Below the pieces are notes generated by a model. It saw only the letters and a list, made by a program, of their open reading frames with translations. It was not told the DNA's origin and did not search any database. Source: Strix aluco (lineage: Eukaryota > Chordata > Aves > Strigiformes > Strigidae). From it: a stretch of DNA of 64,000 nucleotides. The stretch lies in the NCBI RefSeq assembly GCF_031877795.1, contig NC_133933.1:24022029-24086028 (forward strand), written 5' to 3'. Numbering within the stretch: the first letter of the stretch is position 1; the number at the start of each line of letters is the position of its first letter. The translations under genes were made by a program, and so were the position numbers. Positions 28,561 to 42,480 of this stretch are shown here, in pieces.

Positions 28561-31069
28561 GGGAACCGGCGAAAAGCCCAGACGAGGAAAAACTATTCCA
28601 ATACTACCAACTTTTGCACCCTCGTTTCAGCCTCGCTGGTTCAGGCCATTAAAAACCTGCTTCTGCAGGGCGGCGGGAACAGGTAGGACACTGGGCAGCC
28701 CCCTACGCGTTACCGCGAAGGCCACTCGTGCGCCATCCGCGGGACGCTGCAGAAGGAGCTGGCCCAACGCTAAAAGGACTCCGGAGGTTTTCCTTCAGCG
28801 GCAGCGCTGATAAGCGCTCACTCCTCCATTCCGAACGCCTTTATCTCTGCACACCACAGGGATCTTCCACTCTTCAGCGTTCTGTAAGCAGCCGTGAAAA
28901 AAAAAAAAAAAAAAAATCTAGCCTAATGAGATTCCACCGGTTTAACTGACATTAACATGCCAAGGACAACTGCAGTACTTCATCCTCACCCAGCCTAACC
29001 ACTGCTGCTGTAAACGTGTCCAGATTGCTACGGGAAATAAGATTAGGATGGAAAACAGCTGGTCCAGACTGGAGCCAAAGAAGACTCAAGCAATACCGGA
29101 CAGAAAAGAGGAACGTTCAAATCAGAAGTTGTCTGAGATGTTTTTAGCACCTTTCACAGACAGTACACAGCCCTGCTCCAGCCAAAAGAGGCAGATTTCC
29201 ACAGCTCATACTCATTTTGACTTGCCCAAGTAGGGTACATTTTCAAAAATACTCTCCTTCACCTTCACCTTGTTGGGAAACTCCCTCTCTCACCTTGCCC
29301 AGGAGACTCTGGGCAGAGGAAAACAGGCATTTTTCAAATCAGGCTCAACTAGTCACAACTCACTGTACCAAATACTGTTGCAAAATTGTTACTGAAAAAA
29401 AAGAAATGCTGCTTTGGAGCAAATGTTTCAAGCACTCACTGGACTCCTACTTCCACGTATCTCCTCCCAGACCCAATTCTCCTTTCCTGTTCTCCGTCAG
29501 ATCCATCTCTCTTCTCTCACTCACGGAACCTCCAACCCCCTTTCACACTCAACTGTGTCCTCACTCCTATTCCCCGTCCCAGCTCCCGGCCATTTTATGA
29601 TTCCATATTCCCTACACACCCTCCTTGATTCAATGTATTTGCTCAGGCAGTTTCATTTTTCTGCCCTTTCTCTTTGTTCCTATCCCCATCTTCCAGCCTC
29701 TTGATTTTCACACCAAACTGTTCCCACCTTCCCCTAGTTTTTCAGCTAGTCCCAGTCCCAGACCTGCTGTGTTTCCCCCTGCAGCTCCCAGGCTGGACAG
29801 CCTTTCCTAGCCAGTTCCAATCTCCATCCTTAACAGACCAGTCCAGCATCATTTCATCCTTGCTCCAGTCCTGGCTAGCCTGCCACCCAGTTTCTGACTG
29901 GGGCTGTTCTACAGTTACAACTTCTCCTGGAAATTAAAGTAAAATATCAGTACACAATGCTTGCAAGTTTTTACATATCTTCCTCTTAAGATGTATTTTG
30001 GCAGAAAGAAAACATTTGAAACCTTAAGTTTGTATTAACAGTACATTTTGGTGTAGATTTAAATGTATTCCTAAATAATCACCTACATAAAAGATGAAAA
30101 TACACTATTTCCAGTGTTTTTACTAGGAAGTTACTAGGGGTAACTTCTGGCACTTAGAAAGGAAAGTACAAGTAATTTAAAACCTCAAATTTATTTACAG
30201 TAATTTTGTCTCTATGTAAATAGTTTTCTATTATTATTTGTTTTGAAGTTTTCTATGTCATGAATTCATGACCACAGAAGTTACAGCCCTGTAATAACAG
30301 CCGTCATAATGCAGAGCTGTTTGATATGCTGGATTGCCTGTTACACCACACAGTGCACTCTCTGTCAATAAACAGGCAAAAAATACACTGGCCAAAACTA
30401 GCAGCTGTATAGTATGCTTATCTTTAGAGATTGGCACCTACTGGAAATACAGATAAGAAGTTGTGTAACAGTAGAGACATAGCTTTTTCTCCCTTCCATC
30501 TGTTTTCATTGGGTCTTTTAATCACATATTTTGCCTTTTGCAGTTCTCTAAAATACTTCACAGATATTATGGCCTCGCTGTTTAAAGAAACCTTTAACAC
30601 ATTCTTACTTTTAAACACCTCTCAAGCTGCAGAAACTTCAATGGAAGATACATACTCTTAAATTTACACACTTGCTAAAGTGTATCCCTGAAGATCGATC
30701 CCTAAGGAAAGTCCCCCTGTTTAAATAATAAGGAAAGAGTACATGTGCCCCATGAAAAAAAATTTTGGGAATTCCTGGGTTCTTTAGGAAAGCTTAGAAG
30801 ACAGCTACATGCAAAATTATCGGTCCTGTCAAAGGTACTTATTTTTACACTTTGAGCATCACATATGTGCAGGGGATTCAATCTATTTTGGAGACTAACT
30901 GCATTTTTCTAATGTCTCATAACCCAAGAGCAGCAAATCTATTTTGGTTTTTTTCCCTCCAATCTTTTTTTTTTTTTTTTTTTAATTTACAGTTTCAATG
31001 AAAACTTTCTCCCAAAAAGGAATTTCAAGGACAAAGTTCTAAGAGAGTGAAAATAAGCCTACAATAGCT

Positions 31070-31170
31070 CAGATGATAAGATTCAGGACTCCCGGATTTT
31101 GCTTCTCTTTTTGGATTACCACTAATTTTTAGGAGGCTTGATGAGTTTGACTCAGCCTCCGCCTTTGTGG
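31070..31170 (+). repeat. Possible MIR/CORE-SINE relic
   Basis: The order of words fits the amniote MIR-type SINE 5' half in forward orientation: 'tagctcagatgataag', 'caggactcccggatttt', then 'gactcagcctccgcctttgt' at the expected distance. It is highly diverged and recognised by eye only. Confidence 0.35.
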
Positions 31171-34065
31171 TTCCTCTCCTGCAAAGACTTACCAAGCACT
31201 TAGTTTCACTGAGTACATGTCTGCTTTTATATATGGGCTCCTGGCTCTAATTCCCTGTGTATCATCCAGGATTCTCTTGTTATAATCTCATTTGTACTGC
31301 CTATTATTAACATACATGCACTGCTGGAACTCATCTCTCATCCTTCTAATGAGGTCCTACGGAACATGAAAGAGTAAATAACATTACATAAAACAGCATT
31401 AAGTCTTTCTTTTCCATGGTCTAGTGAGTTTCTTCTGGTGGAAAGAGCGTTACACAAAAAACCTGTAAGAGCGCCCTATAATGACATCCCAAAGCTTCAC
31501 TCCTATTCCTATTTCATTTGCTTATTTGTTTATTCATAATATGCGTAATATTTTAATATCCTTTTTATTTAAAAAGATAAAGTCCATCGCCTTTTAAAGA
31601 CTGGAAGTTTAAAATATCTTTAATTGCCTGGCACACAGTTAAGAACAGTTCCAGATACATAAGATACATTGTAGCTGTAACCACCGTCTCCCTTTTTTCC
31701 TATCTGCTTTGCAGAGCTTGCATACAACACTTCATTATCTTAAGGTGAAAACAGGACTTGAAATACTGCCCTGAAAAAGCAGTATTCCTATTATACTGAC
31801 ACTATAAAAATCCTAAACAGAAACAGAGGTAGCTTTTTAAACAGCCATACTCTATTTTACATTATGTTTTCATTTTGCATGACTCATGTGCTTAACATTG
31901 GATAATTATATTCTCATTTGTTGCAACGTATGGGGATGGTGAAGGAAAATAACAATAAAAATAGCACTACATGTTTACACAGTCACTGACTTCACCTCGT
32001 CAAGAGAACTTGAGCTTCTTATTGACTTCTCTAAGCTTATGCCTTTTCTTCTTCCATTTCTCAGGACAGTATTATGCTATTTTTCTTAAACAGATACTAT
32101 CAGTTTTGAGTGCACTAAAGGGTTAACTGAAACAGAAACTGAGTCCTAGCACAAGATAGGGAATAGGGTACAACAGATAATTGTGAGGTTATTGTACAGC
32201 CTTGCCAAAGACTAGAAATTATACGATACGACAAGGAGTATCTGTGATGTTTAGATAAAGTACGATCAAATGTCATAATGTATTTCAGAGATATGCTGTG
32301 AAATTTAATTATAAAAAATATGTCTAAGGCATTGGGTGAAAGGACTGGTGGACAAGTAAAAAGAAAAGGGAGTTTATTCTCTGTAACGATAACACAAGAT
32401 TTTGAAATTTACCGTACCTGCTTGAGTTAGTTTGCATTGACAGACATATTTCAAGGGGGGTTTTGCAAGGTTTTCCACACAATGGGGAAGAGCAATTGTT
32501 CTGGGCAATATTTCTTCCTAAAGTTACAGTTCGATAAAATTATTAAACGCATTTTAGCTCTCCTGGTTCTTCACCCATGACTAAGTTATCATAACAACCT
32601 TCTCTGTCTTTTTGAAGCATTGTATTGTACCGTGGAAGGAACTGGACAGCCCGTGGGTTTCATCCTAATGGAGACTACTGTAAAATCTTTTATTTCCAGT
32701 ACTTCTGTGCTGATAGATTCATTAAAGCTGACAAGGAGAAACAACAAGCACAAGCTCTGATTGGTTCCCAAATAAGATCCCTACTACTACAGTGACTTAC
32801 TCGGAGCTCCTGTTGTAGAAGAATTTCAGCAAGCTGATTTGCCCCAAGACTCACGCACTCTGGAAAATGAACCCCTGCAGGCTTGTATTAGGGAGGGGAA
32901 AAAAAAGGCTCACTGTTTTCCACCACCCATTAGGCTCACATTGGCCTCATTTTGCAGCGTTGCTCTTGTAAATGATGTCTTTTTATGCACTGATGCGGTA
33001 TCTAGCCCGTGCTGACATTGCCTTGAAAGGCTCTATGAGCTACTATACTTGTCAGAACTAAAAGAGTAGCATTATTTATTTCATTTCTTTGCTCAGTGAG
33101 GTAATCTCATGAGATATGCATCTCTTCTTCATGGGGGCCCTGGGGATAGCAGTCAGAGTGAAACTCAGCCATACTTTAGGCAACGCAAACAGCACAGACC
33201 AGAGTACTCAGGCACCGACAGCAAACAGCAGACCAAAATATCAGGTATGATGCCCAATATCGTAAGTGATTTGGTTACTTTCAAAATAGATCTGCTTCTT
33301 CCTTGTAAAAGCACAAGAGTAAGATTGTCTTGAAATGGCATTGATGCTTCACAGGCCTCATTTGTGAAAGTCAGCTGAGGAAGGGTCTCAGAAAGGAAAA
33401 TATTATTCTGAGGTCTGACCCTAACACAGCTGTGAAGTGTTCTGCCATGTCCCAGCTTTCTTAACAAGTACACCCACATCTCAAAACCCACTTTCTGGAG
33501 AACTAGTCTCCTGAGAGCAGAAAAGGGAAAGAGAAGATGGAGTGGCAGACAGTATATCTTAAAGTGACAGCAAAGAACATGAATTATTGTCAGTCTTCTG
33601 AGACTACAGAGTTTTAGGATTTTTTAAAGAAATGAAGGCTTCCTATTTTCCCAATGTTCTTTGTAAGTCACACATTCTGTAACTATGCTTTACTGTACCA
33701 CATTTTTAGATCATTTTTCTTCATTTCTCCTCCTCCTTTTCTCAAATTCGCAGCTCATAAGGCATCTCAATGTGAAAACTGCAGTTGCTATTAAGAATAG
33801 TGCTTAATATGAGTGCTGCTCATTAGTTTCTTAATGCTTAGAATTTATGTAACGCAATTCACGTTCAAGCCTTCTAAAGAATTACTAATTTGTCCTGACT
33901 ACTCATTGTTGAGTACCTACAATTCCATCTGAGATTAAAAGCATTCACACATATTTACCACTTCTGAAAATCAGGCCTAGTATGCCTTTGACTACATAAC
34001 CAGGTGTGGGCACCCCAATTAGAGACTATTTAAAAAAAAAAAATCCTTCAAAAATGCCCATATAC

Positions 34066-34141
34066 CCACTTTCACATCACAAAGATGACAGTGCTAGAGA
34101 CAGAATTAGAAGTTCCTGGCTCCCAAACACTGTCTGACCAC
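34066..34141 (-). repeat. Possible MIR/CORE-SINE relic
   Basis: In reverse orientation it reads like the same SINE: 'actttcacatcacaaagatg', 'cagtgctagagacagaatta' and 'gttcctggctcccaaacac' correspond in order to the remembered 'lost-accession' words of the MIR core and 5' end. Diverged, with no clear ends. Confidence 0.4.
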
Positions 34142-37100
34142 ACATCTCTTGTGACAGAGAAGGGAGCCGGAAGCAAGGGTGCAAAGGAACTATGTGGCAA
34201 GAGGTAGTTCCTTCTGATCAAACAGTGCTTACCAAGCCTCGTTCTCTTTGTGAGTACTGCAAAGCCACTTTCATGGAGCCCAGCTGCTTTAAAGGACTCC
34301 AGTGATCCTTGGAGTATGAGAAGAATTTGTCAGGCAGCACCAGTTCTTCATCTATGACTTGTATGTCTTAGTTGACAAAATTCCCTCTTAAGTTTTACAG
34401 TGAGTTTGGGGAGTTTTAGTAAAAACCCCAAATCCCTGCAGTCAGGTGAGAACATCAAAATCTCATCTTTTGTTTTTGAATTCTACAGAAGGTGTCAGGC
34501 AGTTGTGCTTGCAGAGACAAGCTTGATCCCCTAACAGCTCAAAACCCATCAAAACAAACAAACAAGCAGCTGAAGGTAAACGAGAATGCACAAATTTAGT
34601 ATGTGCTAACATTGCATGATTCTGGCAAATCTTAGGTTCTGTGGGGACTTGCTACAATTTCTGCATGCTAAGTCCTGGCTTAAAGTGTAGTACTTGAAGT
34701 GTAAAAGCAATGTTCAAATACAATCTAGGCAACTAGAGCGGAGAACATCAGCTGGGTTTAACACGTACTGCAGGGCATGGATCTCAAGACAGAGGCAAAG
34801 AAGCACCACCTGAAACCTCAGCCACAAAGAACTACAGGAAAGGTTGCCAGCCTGTTTCCCCTGGGCTACAAGGTTTTCAAGCAGAGCTCCCATGCTGGCG
34901 CTCTGCCCCACATCCAACAGAGGTGCTGTGCTTATGTGGGATAAATCCCCACTGTGAAAGGGAGTAATTTATCAGCTGCTACTGAAGTTGACGTTACACA
35001 CTTCATTAAACCTTGAAGTTACACCCTTCAGCCTAGCCCTGACCCACAATGGACAGCTAGCATTCCTGGGAGCCACTGTCACTTCCCACCTGCAAAAAAG
35101 CACACAGCACCCTTCTCCCTTGGCTCGCTGAAGAACCAGCTGGCTGTCTGGCAGTCCTAGATTTTGGTATGTGGCTCAGAGGGCCAGGAAGATTGGTCAT
35201 GCCACATCTGCAATATTTAAGATTCTTGGTTATGAGAACCACAAGGTCCTTTACAGGTAAAGGGCTGCCGGCACAAACATGCAGTGAAGACACTTTGGTG
35301 CCATGCCCGCTTCTGCAGACATGAGGTTCAAGTGGCATAAAGGCTTCTCCTGACAAATTGTTCCTGTAACTTCCTGCTACAAAAGGACAACAGCAAGAAA
35401 AAAAAACCAACCATCATCAACAAGATTTTCCAACTGTGACTTTCACACGCTGGCAAGACTTCTTCATAGCCCTGCTTTGAGAAACAAGCAATCTGACATA
35501 TTCTGACACCGACATCACTTCTAGGCCAGAGCCCAAGTCAGACAGGAACACAAAGGAACAAATGCACAGCTGTATCACTGTCATGTTGCTAATATTCAAA
35601 TATAACCATGTGAGGACATGATTTTTCCAGGCCTCACATATGATTTAAGAAAGATCCTCAAGGGGCATAGTACGCTGCATTACAAATTCCTCATAGATGA
35701 CACATCATTACCTCTATTTTGGAAAGGATTAGAAGAAACACTGGGAGTCCAAAATACACCAGTGACATTCCTTAAACACCATACTAACAATTTAATTTTA
35801 ATTACATGGGTGCAAAAAGATGTTGTATAAACAAAATGGCAAACTATTTCAATATTGAGCCAACAAGAAGTTTTGCACGTCTGTAATGTTATGTCAGTAT
35901 TCTCCAACTCAAACTTACTGTATAAAACCAAAAAATCCCAAGCATTTTCCCTAAAAACTATCTGTATTATTTCTTTAAAGAGAAACAAATAAAAACCTGC
36001 ATCCATTATTATTCATTTGTAGGTCCTCTTTAAGCTAGCAGAACACTCCCCGCATGAGGAGATAAATATTAGTATTACAAGCATGTTGTCTGAATGGTAA
36101 GTGGGACTTAACGATCCAGTCAAAAGGAAGCCATGTCAAACTTGGCACCCAAAGAATGAGGCCTCTCTACGCTACAGACTGGATACTTAAGACATTTCTC
36201 CCTCAAGCCAATGGAGCTTTCAAAATTTACACTAGCTGAGGATCTGACTCATAACATTTTATCAAGGGATGAACGAATCAGTGACATGATCTGCTTTAAA
36301 CAGGATTTATGAACACCCACAACGTGTCACAGACTGCTAACCACGTGTTATCTCTGCTGAACTTATGTTCAGAGGGTTTACCCGCCTGAGGCACTCTGCT
36401 TTAAATTTCTGTCTTTTTAGACCTGTCCTGTGTGCTCTCCCTTTTGCTGCTGTCCTCCCTTTCTCCTTCAGTTTCTTTGTAGAATCTCCCCAGGTAAACA
36501 AAAAGCAAGCAGATGTGGGTGGGGTAATGTAATTTGGGAGCTCCTCCCAGCTACTGGAAATGCAGCTTCAGTTTTAGCAAGGAACATTTCCAAATCAACT
36601 TTCATCTCAGTTGAAAAACAAGTGAGGATACCTTGGGTTTGTTTTTTTTTTTTCCCCCTTCAGCTCTCATTATAACTTTGGTCTAGGAGATTCAAATTAT
36701 TGTAAACAGTGTCACAATGGGATCAAAAGCTCACATTGCAAGGGCATGCAATGTGCACTCTCTCCTGTTTCTTAAAAACTTCAAGGCATAGGGGTCTGAC
36801 AGATAATACAGATCTACCATGTACATAATTCACACTTAGCTCCGGGTTTTTGCAAAGTTGCCAAACATTCAGATGCCAATTAAAAGACTAGAATCCAGTC
36901 CTTACACAGAGATTAAGTAATTCAGCACAGTGTCTCTGCAAGCTATAATTAAAAGCAGTTAGCTTCATTACAGGGAGAGCAAAAGTAAAGAAGCAGAGAC
37001 CTATTTTTGGTATTGTTTTCCCATAAAATATACCGTACGCTACATCTAACCCATTCACCACTCTCCAGCTGTATTCAGTCAAACTTAATCAGAACAGACC

Positions 37101-38774
37101 AAATCTAAGCACTATGGCTAGCACATCTGAGGAGACACAAGGTTAAAGAAATCTTAGAATCTGAAGTATTAACTTCTGCAGTATTACCTGGTTGTCTAAT
37201 TAGCCAATTACTCTCAAATTATTGTTGCTAAATTTAAAATTATCGGTAACAGGCCAACTGTGCTGATGATACTTATGGCCGAACAAAAAGGGACCTTAGT
37301 TTCTCAGGTTCAGTACATACATAATGTGCAGAGCAGTACCTGCTCCTTCCCTGAAAGGACTCACAGTTTAAACATCCTTCCATAGGATGGAGACAAAGCT
37401 ATTAAACACAGCAAAGGAACTAATGTGAGGGCAAAACCAGTTTTACAGCTATTTAAAAATCTTGATTATGTCTAAATATCTGCATTATTGCCGACTGTGG
37501 GCTAAAAGAAGAATAAAATACAGTTATTTACCACAGACTCATTAGGAGAATGATATCTAGACATTCACAGAGACAGTAAGTATATTTAACAGTAGCTATT
37601 GTATTAATACAAGGGTAATACAAGTAACTTAACATTTGTATTTCTCCCCCACCTGCTCCCAACCCCATATCAGGTATCTTAGCACACTGTCCCTACCCAT
37701 TGCGCTGATGACACAGAAACTGAAGCAGATGACTATTGACATTTGGCAGGAAGCTGCACTTGCAAATATCAACTGCGATTCATTACGGTTAATTACATTT
37801 TTGTCAAACAGTATGATGTCATAGTATCTGAAGTAAAAAATGTTCCCTCATGTCATAGAGCATCTTAATTACTGTCCTAAGAACATACACACAAAGGTTT
37901 CTTTTCATTCTGCCCTGATCCCCCATGCAAAAATAATATGAAAGTGTGTAACACATTTAGGTCTTGCAAATACATTATCTGCCACTTACAGTTTGGGATA
38001 CCATTAAAATGTAAAATAAAATATATCCAGATGAGCCAGTTTCCATATATACGATAGTACATGACCGACTGTCTAGCAGACAGAAAACCCATTCTTAAAA
38101 GACATGTTTTCAAATTCTTGAAGTGACTTCTGTAGACAAAATTTACCTTTGTTGATATCTCTGCAAACTTAGCATATTCTAAAAAATATGCATCTGTTTC
38201 ATATTTTATGTGATATCTTTCATCCTTTCTCTTGCCTATGTCTAGGAACACTTTCAGAAGTGAGAAAGATTGAATTCTTATCAGAACAACATTTAACCCA
38301 TCCTTTGTCAATCTGGGTACCTTGCGAACAACTGGCTTTGTGTTCTTCACTCCCACAGGCATCTTTCATGTGCAGATTAGAGTGAAGAGCCAATGAGTAC
38401 CTTTACACCTTCTCTCAGTACAGTCTTGCATAATATGATCTTGGTCTTGACAGACCGTTATTAAGCACTATAAAGCACCGCTACTACTATTAAAATGAAT
38501 ATACTGGAGGAAACAATAAGGGTTAATGAATGAATGAAGAGCAACATGATGATGGTTACACATCTGATGGTTCCAGACAGAGATACTGTAAAAACTCTGT
38601 TCCACATTAAATCAAGTAATGGATTTTGAGCAGGAAATAGTCTAGTCTAACACACTGCACATTATAGGCCACAGAAACACACCCAATAACTCAGACATCA
38701 CGTGCATGGGTATCAGAATGAAATAAGAAAAGGATGGGTAGTCTTGTCTCTTAAATTATGTCAAGATAGCAGGA

Positions 38775-38890
38775 AGTTTTAAATTCTAGTCTTGGTCCTT
38801 CCACTAACTTGAGAAAGTAGTATAACCAGTTTGCCCGAGTGTCACTATTTAAAAAGTCAGAGTACTTACATATCCCACAAGGATACTGTC
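38775..38890 (+). repeat. MIR-like SINE relic
   Basis: This is the best of the SINE-like blocks. 'aattctagtcttggtccttc', 'cactaacttgagaaagtagt' and 'gtcagagtacttacatatcc' follow the MIR order: TTCTAATCC..CTCTGCCACT, CTTACTAGCTGTGTGACC, then the 3' GATAATAATACTTACCT segment, with similar spacing. Confidence 0.45.
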
Positions 38891-41519
38891 AGGTTTAATT
38901 AATTATGTCTGTAAAATCCTTTCTAAATGAAAAGTGGCAAGCAGGATCTATTAATTAAGTCTAAACCACCACTACAGAATCAGAGACTGATCATTGTTTT
39001 ATCAAGAGAATAACATTTCTAATAAAATACATTTCAAATGGGAAATTATAATAACAGCCTTTTTGACTTCTTTAGACTTTTTTGTGAGGAGCAAGGCAAT
39101 AGACTTTTGATGAGTTCTAGGAATAGAAGTGCAATCAAGAACAAGAGATACAGGAGCACTCACCCACTGACATTAGTGTGGCACTAGCTAAACAGCACTG
39201 CATAAATCATGAGAATGGCGACTATATACCTTGCACTGCCGTAGGACCAAGCTGAAAGAAAACTACTCCTCTGCCTATTAGATGTCACTTGCTTGTAGTC
39301 TGACTACGTGCAAGGGTCTGCGCAGGTCACCTACGTACAGCCACCCAGAACCAACTACAGCATTAGTAGCCCAAAACTACCTATAAGGTGGCAATGCATG
39401 ATCAGGTGGCCTGATTTCTATCAATGTGAGTCTACTGCTGTCAGCTCACATGCTCACAGCTATAGCACGTATCTGCAGGCAGAATCCAGGTGTCAGGTAT
39501 GAATGACAGCTGTCATTGACGCACACCTCCTCTCGGGGTGCAGCGGGCCCTCTTTTTTTGGTCCTCTTTTCCCTATGATGGCAGCTGTGTTAGCTAAGGT
39601 ACTCCTCAGTGGGAAATTATAATCCAGTCGGTGCTCACTAGGGCCAGGAATTCATCAGCACAGATATAAGAGTAGTTCAGAACATTCAGAAAAGATGTGG
39701 ATCAAACAACCTGTGAATTACAGTGAATCAGCACATCCCCTGGACAGTCCTGTGGCCCAACTCTTTCCTGGACAACTCCGCCTATTTGGCCTGTACTGGC
39801 AAGCTCCACACCCTCAACCCCAATAGCTGGAGTTTCAGAAGAGGAAATGAATCATGCCCTCGGAATGCAACTGAAATCCCACAGATCTATGAAAATACTT
39901 ATTCATCTGCATATGTATACGTGCATACCTCGTATATTGCCAGTTACATTTCAATCAAATACAGCATATGAATAAAAATACCCCAAATCTAGCGGTATTT
40001 AACATTAGGTGGCATTCCAAAAATATGGCACGGGATTATAAATGAAACAAGCAGTACCACATGACTTAAAATATAATGTTGACTGAATTTGGGCCCAATC
40101 CAGCACAAAATAACCACATCTTTTCCAGGCTACACAGACATCAGGTTTGAATGGTCGCACTATGGCAACATGACACATAATTCAGAAATACCAACTTGTG
40201 ATAGAAAGACAGTAAGGGATTGTCTAGACTGGGTCAAAATGCTCTGCGAAAACATTTTTGCAAAAATTAATACAGCGTAAGAAAGGGTGAGCAAAGTTTG
40301 ATTTGTGAGTCGGCCAAGACAAGCCCATGGGGAGATCTCCTTAACAAAATTATTACTAATTTGTTTATGTTTGAGTGTGAAGTCCCCACTTCTGGGTCAC
40401 ATCACTTTCCTCCCTCTTTGTCTCCCAGTTTCCTCCTTTCTCACCACAACAACTGATGACAGCGTGGCACAAGAGCCACCTATCCATGCTCACACAGGCT
40501 CAGCTAAGCAGCATGGCTCTTCCACAAGCAAAAAGGGTGGGACATCCACAGCACTGAACTTTCTGTAACAGCCAAGCAGCTCAGACACAAGCCCTGTCTT
40601 TTTGAAACGGCATCGATTCTCAAGACATAGGGGTCTATCTCGTTTGCTAACAGGGGGGTTTCAGGGTGCCGGGTGTCACCCTGGCAGGGGAGCCCCCCTC
40701 AGGAGGGGGCAGGGCTGAAGCGGGCAGATTATGTCGTGGACAACTGTCCTTCCCCATGCTGCTACTAAACAAAATGGCACTGCAGGTAACGTCATTATTT
40801 GGAAATAAGGTAAGAGGTGTATTGCACTGCAGATCTCAGGGCAGCCCAACTACATCTTTGCCAGTGTTGGCAATGGTTCCCACCAGAGACAGCTGGTAGT
40901 CACCTACCTTCATATATCCTCTAGCTGGATGGTTATGTTGAAGATATGGAGAAGATTTGAAGCCACCAGAGAATGCAGTAGTAACACCATCCGGATCATC
41001 ATCATACCTCTGTATGCGTCCTTTCCTGGAGAGGTAGAGCTGTGCATTTTCTTCTAACCAGTTCTTCAGTCTCCTGCTTACAGGTGATTACCCCGTGTCA
41101 TGAAGAGCTGAGTGTGGCCTCCTGCTCCAGCTCAACTTTCACTCTGATTTAAAAACATTTTATGTGACTATGTAACCAAATCTAGCCCAAATATTAGAGT
41201 TTGGGGCCTCTCCCCATCCATATGCTAAAACACATGTAGCAGGACAAGCCACAGGGACAGTCCATCATCCTGCAAGTCCTTACATGAAATCTGCACCATA
41301 TTTGATTGGACAATTAACAGCTGCACATTTCCATTACACTTCATACACTTGCAGCACTTTGCAACAGCAGCACTGCCCCTTCCCAGCCGCCTGAGGTGGT
41401 ACGACTATTTCCATTCTTACGCTGCTGCTGCCACCACTACTAAAACCGCAGCGCAGACGAGCATGTTTGGAGCCATGGTCCATTTTGCCTGCTGCTACAT
41501 GCTCAGAGAGTCGATGTGA

Positions 41520-41546
41520 CAGGTTGTAAAGAGCCTTTACAACCTG
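41520..41546. repeat. Perfect 12-bp-arm palindrome
   Basis: CAGGTTGTAAAG at 41,520-41,531 is followed after AGC by its exact reverse complement CTTTACAACCTG (41,535-41,546). The 3-base loop allows a tight hairpin or cruciform. It is not associated with a visible gene end or a T run, so it does not look like a terminator or histone stem-loop. Confidence 0.85.
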
Positions 41547-42039
41547 GTAGGCTGCACATATCAGTCTGAATTACAGCAATAGAGCTGTCTCGTGTAAAAA
41601 AGGTAAAGGACAGAAACTGCTTTCCCAGGATGGCTTCTGGTATCACTTACACTGGGAGACAGGGACATTTCACTCAAGACACAGTGCTCGGGGCCTTTTC
41701 CTAAAGCAAGATACCAGGACACCCTGTGTTAAAACTCGGTATGGTATGAGCAGATCCATTCCCTCCTAGGCAAGGGTACCACACTCCAGTGTTTCCATTC
41801 CCAAAGACTGACCACTAAATACACCTAGATTCTCATTTAACCTTATGTGTCTAAAAAATGATAAATTGAGTCTCTACAAGGACTGAAACGTCAGACTGAC
41901 TCCAAAATATCAGAAATAGAGGTTGCCTTATGTCCAGTTTGAGCCTCCAGCACTCAAACAAAAACCACAGAAACACACCAACTAGGAAATCCTTTAAAAC
42001 TCCCATTATGGAAAAACAATTAACAACAATTAGCAGCCC

Positions 42040-42366
42040 AATCAAGCCACCCGAGCGGGAAAGACCCTCGCACGCACCGCCAAACCTCAAGGAGCCCCGC
42101 AGAAGGGCCGAGAGCCGCCGGGCGGTAGCGGGGCTGAGGTTGGGGGCCCCATTGGGGGCGGGAGGCTTGAGGGAGGCTGAGGGAGGCTTGAGGGAGGTCG
42201 GCGAGAGGCTGAAGGCCCCGGAAGGGCCCCCCCGCCCTGCGGACTGCCCTTATCAGCTCGCGCCAGCCCTCTCCTCCCCCCCGCCCCGCCCCGCCCCGCC
42301 CGTCACCTGACCGCGCGCCGCTGCCGTCGCAGGCGCAGGCGCGGTGGCCGTTGGCGGTGGGGCGCC
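42040..42366 (+). promoter_or_regulatory. SDE2: SDE2 CpG-island promoter
   Basis: A GC-rich block rich in CpG directly upstream of the SDE2 ATG; the island continues to about 42,790. It contains four overlapping Sp1-type GC boxes (42,276-42,302), an NRF1-like GCGCAGGCGC-type motif around 42,330-42,342, and a degenerate GGAGGCTTGA tandem stretch at about 42,160-42,205. There is no TATA box. The 5'UTR must lie within this block, but the start site cannot be fixed. Confidence 0.7.
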
Positions 42367-42480
42367 ATGGCGCTGCTGCTGCTGCGGGACCCGTTGGCTA
42401 CCCGGGCGCGGCCGTGGCCGCTGCCCCCCGGCGGTGGCGGCTCGGTGCGCGGCCTCCTCCGCGATCGCGCTCGGGAGCTG
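42367..42480 (+). CDS. SDE2: SDE2 coding exon 1
   Basis: Encodes 38 residues, [20 protein letters not shown] through RDRAREL, the first half of the UBL. It ends in phase 0 at CTG/GTGAGT. Confidence 0.93.

Larger units (their letters stand above)
28690..42040. other. Intergenic DNA between H3-3A and SDE2
   Basis: A/T-rich, mostly unique sequence with no recognised coding exon. The longest frame is 161 codons on the minus strand (37,877-38,362) and resembles no family I know. Homopolymer runs occur at 28,897-28,916 (A20) and 30,965-30,983 (T19). A few decayed SINE relics and a perfect palindrome are listed separately. Confidence 0.6.

Noticed and set aside
41520-41546. Histone-type 3' stem-loop or terminator
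   Set aside because: The sequence differs from the histone mRNA stem-loop and lies far from H3-3A, which uses polyadenylation.
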